A DNA stretch of 64,000 nucleotides from positions 25,166-89,165 of the forward strand of contig NW_020312112.1 in assembly GCF_002999335.1 (NCBI RefSeq), in the 5' to 3' direction. The DNA comes from Cyclospora cayetanensis (Eukaryota > Apicomplexa > Conoidasida > Eucoccidiorida > Eimeriidae). Below the pieces are notes generated by a model that worked only from the letters and a program-made list of their open reading frames with translations, was not told the DNA's origin and did not search any database. Positions 11,382 to 20,717 of the stretch are shown piece after piece (the stretch's first letter is position 1; each line of letters opens with the position of its first letter). A program made the translations under genes and the position numbers.

Positions 11382-12246
11382 CCTTAGCTACCGGAGGCCC
11401 CCCTGTTGACAGCCGAAGAAAAATAGGGAGGGGGGATCTCCGCGGTGCTCGAGGCGAGACGCAGCAGTGCATGCAGCAACTGCCGCTGGCGTCGCTGTGA
11501 CGCCCGTCAGTTGTGGAGAGTGGGGCTGTACGCAGGGGAACACCATAAAAATTGGCGTCTGTTTTTGTGGCTGCTGCTGCTGCGTAGCAGCAGCAGCAGC
11601 AGGGTGATGATGCCGAGGACGAAATGCGTGTTGGTGTGCTCGATGCCGCCACTCTGATGCTGCTGCTGCTGCCTCTGCTGCTCCAGCTACTGCAACAGCA
11701 AAACTGCATTCCCTTGTACGTGCGAAGGGGTCTCCCACACTGCGGTGGTGGCGCTGCCGGCCAGCTGGCGCTGCAGGGGTCGCTGCTGCTGCTGCACCCA
11801 TTGCTGCTGCTGCTGCTCTTGCTGCTGCACCCATTGCTGCTGCTGCTGCTCTTGCTGCTGCACCCATTCGAGCATCCACAGCCCGCACCGGGGGCGCAAT
11901 CTGAGTGCTTCAACTTCTGTTGCTGCCGCCAAGCTAGCACTTGCCGATGCCGCTGCTGCGAAGGGGGGAAGCTCTCCGATAAACCCCGGGGGAGGAGAGA
12001 AACGGCTGGGGGGACGCCAGCACGCTCGAGTAGGGCAGCAGGCGGTTCAACCTTGGGTGCTAAAGGGTGATCTGCCCGTGTTGGCAGCTCCCACTGGGGA
12101 TTAAGCATTGCATTGGCGGCTTCAGGCCTAAGGGGGGTGCGGGGGGCATTGGCGAAGCGACTGAAGCCGAGGGAGAGGCTGTTAGGTGGCGCACCAGCTG
12201 CCGGAGAGTGCAAAAAGCTCTGTGTTTCACACCCCTGCCGCCTCAT
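9712..12246 (-). CDS. Large low-complexity protein of unknown function
   Basis: An uninterrupted 844-residue frame starting at an ATG at 12246. It is very rich in Ala, Ser, Pro and Arg, with a run of about 14 Ala near residue 300, Cys and Ser runs, and an 11-residue unit NGCSSKSSSSS repeated in the N-terminal third. The most protein-like parts are the stretch around YHLDNAVLLLQLAFDLQQGSVLLP and a later one around LARLPVIAPEELQQLHAAAVQLYGDRAG; I recognise neither. The C-terminus has a Gly/Pro-rich collagen-like piece (GPRGPPGVSGAEGP). No signal peptide or membrane span is clear. Other frames are also long here because CAG/GCT repeats read open in every frame, so the length alone is weak evidence. 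The frame is chosen because it is the longest and has non-repetitive segments. Such homopolymer-rich genes are typical of Eimeria. It is convergent with the SNARE gene, 315 bp away. Confidence 0.55.
11339..11381. repeat. (GCT)n run encoding poly-Ala
   Basis: About fourteen uninterrupted GCT triplets on the + strand, read as poly-Ala on the minus strand in the low-complexity gene. Smaller runs of the same kind lie at about 11570-11602, 11659-11700 and 10688-10706. Confidence 0.9.
11780..11872. repeat. 33-bp repeat built from CTG triplets
   Basis: Two full copies and part of a third of a 33-bp unit (CCCATTGCTGCTGCTGCTGC followed by TCTTGCTGCTGCA). On the minus strand the unit reads as NGCSSKSSSSS, WVQQQEQQQQQ or an Ala-rich peptide depending on frame. 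The first belongs to the low-complexity gene. Confidence 0.85.
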
Positions 12247-13117
12247 GCAGGGGTTAGAGCCATGCCGACCAGCCGCTAGACTGCTGGTAAGGCGTCGCCG
12301 CTGTATAAAAGTGAGCCACCAAGGAGCTGGTCAGGTCCGAGGGTGGACGCACCACACACAGCGTTCGCGTTGCCTGCCAAAGAGAATACGCTCAGTGTTC
12401 GTACAGCAGAACGCGAACCGGAGGAAAACAAAATCTCGCTACTGATTTGGTAGAGGAACTAGGCGAATAATGAGATACGAGGCAGACAAGGGACCCCAAA
12501 CAACTGTCGGACCCACTTTTATGTATCTTTGCTGCTGCAGTCGCACAGGCAGGGTTCCAGAAAGAATAGTTGTGTACTGGAAAGAATCCGCAGCAACTCT
12601 AAACTGATATTTTTTGCACAGAACTTCGCGCGTTCCAGAGTAGCTTAAGCGCTCAGCAGTCTAGCACCCCCCAGACCGACCCAGAACACCACCTATCCCC
12701 CTTCAATCCCTTTGGCCAGTGCTCTTTCTCCGTCCACTGCCAATCACACCCTCTGACTGCATCGTTTCGCGCCTTCATCCTACAGGCATTGAAGCACCTG
12801 CTGTCTTGTTTTCCCCTTTTTGGGTACAGCGGCCCTACTTGTGAATACTCACCAGAGAATATGAACACGCTGCAGCAAACGCAATCGTTTCAACCCATAG
12901 GGCTTATTGCTGCATTTCGACAGACAACGTGAATGTCTGGTGAGCTTTGTAGACCCATGCAGTGAGCAAGGACCATGCTAAGCCTCCACAAACAACAACT
13001 TGCTGAAGGGGCAATACTGGAAACAGGCATCTCGTAGCTTTCCATATAAAGCCTTCGTGGGGAAATGCCTGAATCCAAGCTTAATACAAACTTTTAAAAT
13101 GCCGAGCGTGTCGAAGG
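12247..13117. other. Intergenic, no supported gene
   Basis: I see nothing coding here. The segment probably includes the promoter of the low-complexity gene, whose start is at 12246. Confidence 0.5.
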
Positions 13118-13271
13118 GCCTTCTCCCTTCTGTGCTTGCGCCCATCAGGGCTCTCAAAGTAAGGGGAGGGGAGGTGCGCTGTTGCATTCTCCAAGCATTC
13201 CCAGATTCATAGCTAGTCAAACATATCTTTTAGCACTTACGCACACACCATTGATTCTTATTGTATTCTAC
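13118..13271 (+). repeat. Diverged direct repeat, copy A
   Basis: The copy runs from a CTTCTCCCTTCTGTGC block through GGGGAGGGGAGG and AAGCATTCCCAGATTCATAG to TTCTTATTGTATTCTAC. Copy B follows about 230 bp later and copy C lies at about 18.8 kb, all in the same orientation. Shared blocks keep the same order in all three copies. The copies flank the decayed retroelement, so they may be LTR remnants. The limits are approximate. Confidence 0.5.
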
Positions 13272-13349
13272 TATGCCTGCTACGCAACAAAATGAATATT
13301 GGAACAGTCTAACTCTGACACTTCATCTGTGGCCTCGAACGAGGGAGAG

Positions 13350-13505
13350 CTCTCTCCTTCCCGTGCTCGCGCCATTAAGTACTCCCAAAATCAGGGGAGA
13401 CGGACAGATGTAGAGCGCGTACCTGCATCCTCTCAGCACTCAGAGCATCGACACCTAGTTTCACATAGCATTTAGCGCACACGCACACAGCATGTGCATT
13501 GTTGT
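13350..13505 (+). repeat. Diverged direct repeat, copy B
   Basis: Same block order as copy A: CTCTCCTTCCCGTGCTCGCG, then AAATCAGGGGAGACGG, then CAGCACTCAGAGCATCG, then CTAGTTTCACATAGCATTTA and GCACACGCACAC. It is clearly related to copy A but strongly diverged. The limits are approximate. Confidence 0.45.
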
Positions 13506-14800
13506 TTCGAACTAACACTACTTCGCAAAACACATGATGTACGAACAATCAAAATGATTAGTCAGTGGCGTTGCAGTCACAACTTCACCAATTTTTAATT
13601 AGATACGCCTAGCATACTAAGAAATGCTCATGTGCGGCTTGGCCCACTACATCTTCCTTACCCTCCCTGCGGAAAACGCGCCGTTGCTCCATTTTTTTCT
13701 TTGTCGAGACCAACTAAGTGCAGGACAGCGGCGAACTACCTCCTCCATCACCAGTTCTCAAGCACGCGCAAACGCGGAAACAGTTTGCGAAAACGAAATA
13801 CTCGCATCAATCACTAGCTGAAGTACACGGGATGAAAATAGACATATATCGTCCAGAAAACCTACGAGACACAACTAACATGACTGTGAGAGAAAGATGG
13901 CTCGCTGTCGTCAAAACGCTGAATTATGTGAACCATTTGCTGCGAGAAAACAGACGGCAGGTAAAATGCCAAAAAGGATATACATACTGCTTCAACAGTG
14001 CCTTCGCGCTGAAGACAGCAATGCCCGCTTGCCAATGGAGCCGATGCTGCTTGTCGCATATTTCAGAGCCCAAGAAAGTTGCATAAGGACTAATGCAGGG
14101 GCAAGAATACTTAAAAGGGTGTGCGCGTGCACATGAGTGTGGGAACCACCTTAACACTACCAACCAGGGACGTCTCAAGCAGCATCTACAGGTAAAGGTG
14201 GCTGTTTAGGGCAGCGCATAATGAGTAGCCTCCTGAACAAGGCAGAGGCGTTACTCCTCCTGCCGTAAGCGCAGCCCGCAATCGCTCATCGATCAGCAAG
14301 TAATGCTTGCATTCGCCACCCCGTTAAACTAGAGACCATGGTTATGTGTGCTCTCAGCGCCTAATACTCTCAACGTCATGCGAGCACTTCTATTGATTCA
14401 TGCAGGTCTTCCGCCCTCACATCGCTCTCTTGCCTGCTGGTCAAAGTCCCCGAGTAATTTCGGGGGTTTTAAGACGTTTAAAGAATCCAAATTTGATAGT
14501 TCTGCGAGCGTTTCAAGCTCAGAGCACTCGATCGACTAAGAAAGGGCATTGATCCATGGAAGAATCGCAAATGGTTCAAGCTACCTGGCCGCAAATCGTT
14601 TCATCTTGTCACCTTCTGGTATATCTCGTGAAGCCTACCGATCTATCACGACCGTATCTCCTTATTCAAAGCACAGCTAAAATGCGGCTTGTCATAATTC
14701 CTTGCTCGTGTTTCTAGACTTTTGCTTATCTATATATTTCAACTAGCCAGTTGTTCTATGATTCCGTCCACCCCTAAGTGTGGTTGCTTAAGTTGGACCA

Positions 14801-15570
14801 TCAGGTCCAGGCCCGATACGGAAGCCGTTTTTCATTGTAGGCGAGCGTTGCGAGAGAGCGATGGGTAGACGAGCGTACGGCTGAACTATCAAGCTCCTCA
14901 ACACAGGTAATAAAAGTCAGCCAAGGGACAAGGCTTATAGTAGCAAAGAGCTCGTTGGTGAACTTTGTGTGTTCAAACGCTTGAAGGTGGTCGCCGCAGG
15001 TCACCTTATGGCCAACTAGGACGGGTTTTAAAGGTACGCCAGAGAACTCGAATTAACTTCGAATCCCTACGGATGATGGAGGCTTGCGAGCCTCAAGGCA
15101 CTTAATATGAATGAGTGAGCGACTGGTTGAGTTGTGACAGAGCTGGAGAAAAAGCGGAATGGCTTTATTTGCTGAGTTGTTGACAGTGAACGTAGATGCT
15201 ATCGTGAACTTTGACCTCCGGCGGTTGCGCAGTTAAATCTCCATTGTCAAACCAAGTCCAAATTCTTTCCGGAACAGGAAGATTCCGCAGGACGCCGGGT
15301 TTAGACAAACTGCGTGGCTCTTGCTGCTGTCCATGTGGTAATGGCATTGTGTAACCCTTGGCCGTCGGACTCCGCCGGAGCCACCACAACCAGGATAGCT
15401 TTCCTTTTGTAGTGTGAATCCCAATATGGCTCGAAAGAACTTCACAGGCTCTTTGGGTAAAATGGGGCTGTGGGGTGCAGTTGGAATGTACAAGCGACTC
15501 AGTTACCGCCTTGTTCTGAATAACGTAAGCGATAAAAAGTGTGGTAGGGCTGCGCCCTTTTGTCATTCTG
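14801..15570 (-). pseudogene. Integrase remnant
   Basis: Two overlapping frames together show the Ty3/gypsy integrase pattern: a zinc-finger-like part (HMDSSKSHAVCLNPAS, compare C-x-x-C-x-x-x-K-x-x-x-x-x-P-A-G), then NLPVPERIW, then VKVHDSIYVHCQQLSK (compare the start of the catalytic core, G-H-D-x-I-x-V-x-V-D-R-L-S-K). Further down, DSKLIRVLWRTFK resembles the D-R-D-x-x-F-x-S-x-F-W block, and SSTHRSLATLAYNEK resembles the later S-x-T-x-x-S-P-F block. At least three frame changes and several stops break it. Confidence 0.6.
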
Positions 15571-16399
15571 CATGTTGGAAATAGTAGTAGATGCACGGGT
15601 GTCAACTGCATAGGGGTCACGCAGTTGCAGTATAAATTGTAAAGCTTCATAGACAAGAGTGGGTGCACTGCGCATTAGTGAATTTCTCGGACTCGCGAGA
15701 GCGGTACAGCGACACAGCTGATGCACTCAATGCGCTTCAGAATCAAACCGTGCTGCAAGAGACGCTCAAGCCACCGAACACCTCTAACATTATCAAAATC
15801 ATGGAATTCTTTGTAAGGTACGTGAATGGCTGTGGCCAGTCAGGACAGTAAAGTGGCACCTATATAAATAATGCGGGCATTTTCTATGCCAGGACGCAGC
15901 GCATAGGGCTATGCAACCGTGTGATGCTTTACAGAAGCTTTAAGCTGTAGAGAGACAATAGCACGCACAGCTGCCTTATCCTCACAGGCTTCTGGGAAGA
16001 AATGGCACTCCTTCCCGAGTGGGGAAAGAGTACCGGGAGACCTGAAAGGAGCCAAAAAGCGTTTTTCCCGTAGCATCACCCTCATTCGTGCTGGCCACAA
16101 AGTAAGGCTATAAAAGTAGAGCAGTTGGAAGAGAAGAAAGTAGAGAGAATCTAGAAATGAAATTTCGCTAGAAGCAAACAAGCCCATGGAACTTCTCTGC
16201 GTTTTATCGGATGCCAAGGAGAACGCCACGCCTTGCATGTTCCAGGATCTGGCATCATTTCTTCAAGCAAACACAAAAATACCAAGCCACAGTTGTGCTC
16301 ATGAAAAAATTTTGCATCCCTCCACCTACCACTGACTGTTCGGGAACAGCTAAATCCCACGCTGTACTTGCTGGACGTGCTCTACAAGGCTTCGGTTGA

Positions 16400-16860
16400 G
16401 TACTAACGCGTCGCGCATGTGGAGAGCCACCCACTGCCCTTCCTGAGGCCCATTGAAATCCCGGTTAACTTGCAATTGCAGTTTGTCCGGGTAGTTACAC
16501 ATCCAAACACCACCCAGGTATACTAGAGCTTGCCAGTGCAAATGTAGAACGTCGTTGCTATCCTGGCATTGGGGTGAATAGAGATTCGTAAACAGGTGTC
16601 TGCGAAGTCAAATGTAAAGTAGAATGTTGGTCCAAGCAATTTGCCAACTGATTCCCCGATGTGAGGTATAATAAACCTTGGATTCACTCTATTTCTTTCC
16701 AGGAACGAAAAGTTGCAGTATGCACCGATACGAAGTCATGCCCCTAGGCGCTAGTCTAATATCGTCTTTTGCTTTTTTACAACGACCACTACCCTTACAA
16801 CTCCATCACCTTTTTAGACTGTTGAAGCTTTTGATAAGGCGGTATATGGCTTTGGGCTGA
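16400..16860 (-). pseudogene. Reverse transcriptase remnant
   Basis: Fragments in more than one frame resemble conserved blocks of Ty3/gypsy reverse transcriptase in the right order: QPKAIYRL (compare the KPPYRLS block), a VVVVKK-like block near AKDDIRLA (compare VVKKKDGTLRLC), and FTFDFADTCLRISIHP (compare F-x-x-LDLxSGYxQIxIxP). The YADD catalytic box was not found. Stops and frameshifts are frequent. Confidence 0.5.
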
Positions 16861-17929
16861 AATAAAGATTAGTTCAACACAATGAACCAGGCGACAGGTA
16901 AGTAGGACACCACTGGGAGCTCGTCATTCTCTACTACATGTGCAAGTTTCTCCCCGATCTTTATCCATTTTTGCAGCTCCTGGACTGATAGAGCAACCGG
17001 GTTCGCTAACAGAATAGCTATTGGCGAATCGATTAAGACTGAATGCATGCTCAGAACTGCCTTCTATCACTGCGCTGCTGAGCGTCCCCTTGAAGACTCT
17101 GCCTCGTTTTGTTGCGGCACCAAGTTTTTCCCGCGTATTATAAGTGAATTGGGTGCTATTGAGAAGACCAGGAGATGCCCCTTTCTAGCGCGTGTTGCAG
17201 ACTAACCTGCACAGCGCGCAGCGTGGCTGCATACGCCCCTTCATTGCACTACCTAAAATTACCTGTAAGCCCAACATAGTAGTAACCCTTCATGCTCATA
17301 TAGTGCAATTCCGGCTTAAAATTGCATTTTACTACCATGCCGTCGCCAGCCTTTTAGCTACGTCCCCCGCCACCAAGTTTGAGTCTAAGGGACTGCGCTT
17401 TGTACTCAATACAGAGTGCACTTTTGCGACCTCCCCAAAGAGCAAACTCACTTCATAATCAGGCTTAAGATAGTGGCATTTCTTGAACATTAATGTGAAA
17501 GTGTCAGCGCAGACTGCGGAGTCTCCAGCTTCGACTCTATCCTCTGTATCCCCTTTTACTGCGCTGGCGTCTGCGTAAAAGGTTTTCGGCATCCCATATG
17601 GGCATCGTTGCTTCCCAATCAGCCTGTTTCTGGTGGGCCCCGTTCTGCTGTTCAAGACTGTCGGCCTTTCTCATGCGTTTGCGGTGTTGGATTATACGAT
17701 TCAGCTTCCCATAGTGCAAGCAGATGCGCTTTGGAAGGCTTCAAAGAGCTTCTTAGAAGTGCTGGTCCTTTTGGCTTTTATTCATCCTTCACCATACATG
17801 TAAGGTGGATCCGGTAGAAACGGCAGCAATGCCATGGATTCTACACCTTAATTTTGCCTGTCGTTCTCATCTGAAGACGCAGTAATTGCACTCGTTTGCT
17901 CTAAAATCCTCACATGGCCTATCATTTGT

Positions 17930-18540
17930 AGGGACAGCACCAGCCGGTTGTTTATGCGCTGAGGTGCTGCTCATCCTGCGACCACCTGACAGCTAACTTC
18001 GGTTGTACTTGAGATTGACCACTGAGACAGTATCAGTTCGTCCATGTTATGGCTCTTGGAAGCCAAAAAATCAGCTTCTCTATAGCTTGATCTATTGGTA
18101 TGCTCCCCTATTTCATCTCTCAATTTTCCCAAAACTTGCTGTTGAGCTGGTCCTAGCAATAACCAATAAAATAGGGAGGTATGACGGCTTGACTTGCAGT
18201 AATTTCTGCAGAGCGTAGGCTCTTTCTGCATAAATCGAACCACACCTGAAGTGCTTCCTCATCCGATCAACGTGCCACATGGATCACTTGTTTCTCCTCT
18301 CCTGCGGGGTACACGACTATTTGGAGTTCCAAGAGGCTAATAAAATCTTCACGAACGTGGCCATCTTTACGGTTATTGTAATAGCTTGGTTGGCATAGCC
18401 TCACAGATGTATCCATAATGAGGATTTTGGCTGACATAACATGCCACTCTACCAACTGTGCAGTTACTGCATTGGCATAGCGTGCAGGGCGATCTGCGCT
18501 GCCCCGAAAGAGGTTGTCCCCCGTCATAGTCTATATCCAA
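17930..18540 (-). pseudogene. gag-like remnant of the Ty3/gypsy element
   Basis: Two neighbouring fragments in different frames carry EEKQVIHVARWIR and, lower down, GPAQQQVLGKLRDEIGEH. The first resembles the capsid helix region of Ty3-type gag (E-x-x-Q-V-x-x-A-x-x-x-L/I-R). The remnant lies upstream of the reverse transcriptase fragment, where gag belongs. The match is by eye and the weakest of the three remnants listed. Confidence 0.35.
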
Positions 18541-18804
18541 AGTTTGCTTCCCCCAAACAGCTGGCAAGGAAAATAGAACTATTGAACTACGATGTATTTT
18601 AAGGAAAACAAGGGAACGTGTGCGGGGGAACCTGAAATCCCAATGCAGCCACAGTCAGCGAGTGAGCGGAGAATTCACTGGATCGAACTGTGAGATGCTA
18701 GGAGCTGCAACACTCCACGTAAAGCTTCCGTAGGATGACATCTGACTTCAGATTCCACCCAAACATATAGAACGTTATCAGGTGCTGTTCCGCACAGTCG
18801 TTTT

Positions 18805-18966
18805 CACCTTTCCCTTCCCGCACCCATAGGGGCTTTGAAGATGAGGGCAGAGGGGTAGCTAGGGTACGTGCAGCGGCACCTTCTAAGCACTCCCAAATTT
18901 ACATGTAGCTGCGAATCCAATGCAGCACACATAAACACATCACTGCGTCTTATTGTATAGCGCTAC
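18805..18966 (+). repeat. Diverged direct repeat, copy C
   Basis: Contains CTTTCCCTTCCCGCACCCAT, GGGCAGAGGGG, TTCTAAGCACTCCCAAATTT and GTCTTATTGTATAGCGCTAC in the same order as copy A about 5.7 kb away. It lies just beyond the gag-like end of the retroelement, where a 5' LTR would be for a minus-strand element. Confidence 0.45.
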
Positions 18967-20717
18967 AGCTACCGTGCTATAAATTAGATATATGGACAGC
19001 CAAACCACATGGCCAACCCCATGCTGAATTGTACATCGATGTAAGCAGAATAGTAGAAAGTGTTGAATTGTATCCTGGCCTGCTACATGTTTGTGGTCTG
19101 CGTAGTTATGCGTGGCACAACGGAAGACTTCTGGGAAAATTGCTAGCTCCATTCCTAGGATGCATTTTCTGTAGGATTTGTGCTTCGACACTACGAAGCT
19201 AATTTTCCCCGAATTCTCACTTGTTTCTTGGGCACACGACTTCGGGCTCACATTTATCTTTTGCGCGATTAACACAGCAAAATCGACATCATTTTTCAGA
19301 TTGCTGGGTCTGGTAAAATAAAGAGAATCAAGGAAACCACACAGGAAGACAATTGTGTACACTGACGCTAAGGAGTGTGGAAGTAACGCATCATGTGCCC
19401 TTCATCAGTAAGAGCTGACCCGTGTCCAACTGAGCGGCATGCTTACGTTTCAAGAGTACCATACTGCCCTTTCCACTTCGCCCTTATAGAACCGCAGTAC
19501 ATTTTGAGCGTTCCTTCTTGCTATTTCGATCTGCTGTTTCAGCTGTTCGCCTGTTAAAGTACGTGCTCTTCAGCCCCTGGTGCACAATGTCCTACGGTTT
19601 CAACACTCCTGCCGCACACCACGATATAGTTTTTTTTAAAAAAACCCTAACACGTGCGCTTATGGTAAAATTGTATCCGTCCAAAGCACCCCAAAGTGCA
19701 GTGCTGCTCGCGTGTCGTGATCAGCATTGTCGCACAGCAATAGTAAACTCTGATTGAAGAAACATCCGTACTTATGATTGAAGAAACATCTGTACTTACG
19801 CAATTCAGGCGATCTTTGGAACGCCACCGTAGTAATATCCTGAAAGTCCATTGTGGCTATACGAAAATGAGTTTACTTATGTCGAATTTGGCGGTACAGG
19901 TAGCTCCTTCTTCGCCTAAAACTTTGCTTGTGCTCCTTAATTGCAAAGAATCTCGCTACCGTGCTTGTGCAACAAGTTTCGAATGTAGGCGTGGAACATC
20001 GTTTCCGGTTGCATATGGGAAGCACATGTTTAGTGACATCAGGCACAGTACTTCAAGTACAAGTCTTGCCATTCTCAAAGCATTCACACTCCAGGACATA
20101 CAAAGGGCTACCTGCCGCAATGGCGGTTACCTTTGCTAACATGAAACGGCTTACCACTGCACGCCCGTAATAGATTGAAAACTGCCTATCAAGATCCATT
20201 CCTACTGGTATAAGGCTGCCGGAGTAAATGTTATATCGTGGCCCTCGGCAAAACAAAACCGCACAAGTGATAAGCCCACTTGTCTTTGTCTGCCAGTAGC
20301 ATCACGTTTTTTGGTTATAAAACAGTACTATGAAAACGTCTGTGGTTAGCACTTCTTGCACGCAGGATCGACTGACGTGATCAGCAGCAATGGAACCAGT
20401 ACATAGCTTTTACTATGTTTAACAACTCGGTTGCTATCTTCTGCCGCCAGCCTACATAAGCGCATTCCAACGTTTTGCACGATTAATTTGTTTAACTTGC
20501 TTGCGATTCTTAGGGTGCCCACACGACATCGAAGACTTGTTGAATTGCAGTAGTTGAAGTGGATGCAGCAGGCCCAACTCGGAACTGTTAGGGGTTGGCA
20601 TTTTTCCCCCGAGATCTGCCTCTGGCGTCCAAAACCATGATTAATCAGGGAGTGTACCTCGTCTATAGCAATCAAGTTTCATGCATTGATGATTACAGAA
20701 AGAAGCAGTAGACGGTC
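18967..20717. other. Intergenic, no supported gene
   Basis: Short reading frames at 19518-20256 and 20346-20675 match nothing I know and are broken or overlapped on the other strand. The segment lies downstream of the PKS stop codon at 20718. Confidence 0.5.
19748..19797 (+). repeat. 24-bp tandem duplication
   Basis: Two adjacent copies of GATTGAAGAAACATCCGTAC plus four further bases, differing at one position. It is non-coding as far as I can see. Confidence 0.8.

Larger units (their letters stand above)
14790..18560 (-). mobile_element. Decayed Ty3/gypsy retrotransposon
   Basis: Short protein fragments on the minus strand, in several frames and broken by stops, follow the order of a Ty3/gypsy element from high to low coordinate: a gag-like part (about 18.54-17.93 kb), a possible protease trace (about 17.45-17.33 kb, LDSNLVAGDVAKRL), reverse transcriptase (about 16.85-16.4 kb), a possible RNase H trace (about 16.25-16.1 kb) and integrase (about 15.57-14.79 kb). 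The integrase is the clearest part. Each piece alone is weak, but the correct order and single orientation over 3.7 kb make chance unlikely. Eimeria genomes are known to carry chromovirus-like Ty3/gypsy elements, which fits. Nothing here could be active. The ends are not defined; related direct repeats lie at 13.1-13.5 and 18.8-19.0 kb. Confidence 0.6.

Noticed and set aside
9884..12104. Several + strand frames of 70-174 residues
   Set aside because: They are Leu-, Cys- and Ala-rich readings of the CAG/GCT repeats opposite the 844-residue minus-strand frame, with no recognisable domain.
16678..16860. A + strand frame with HRYEVMPLG, like a reverse transcriptase block
   Set aside because: The following residues do not fit the family. 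The minus strand of the same DNA shows several reverse transcriptase blocks in order, so the + strand match is taken as chance.
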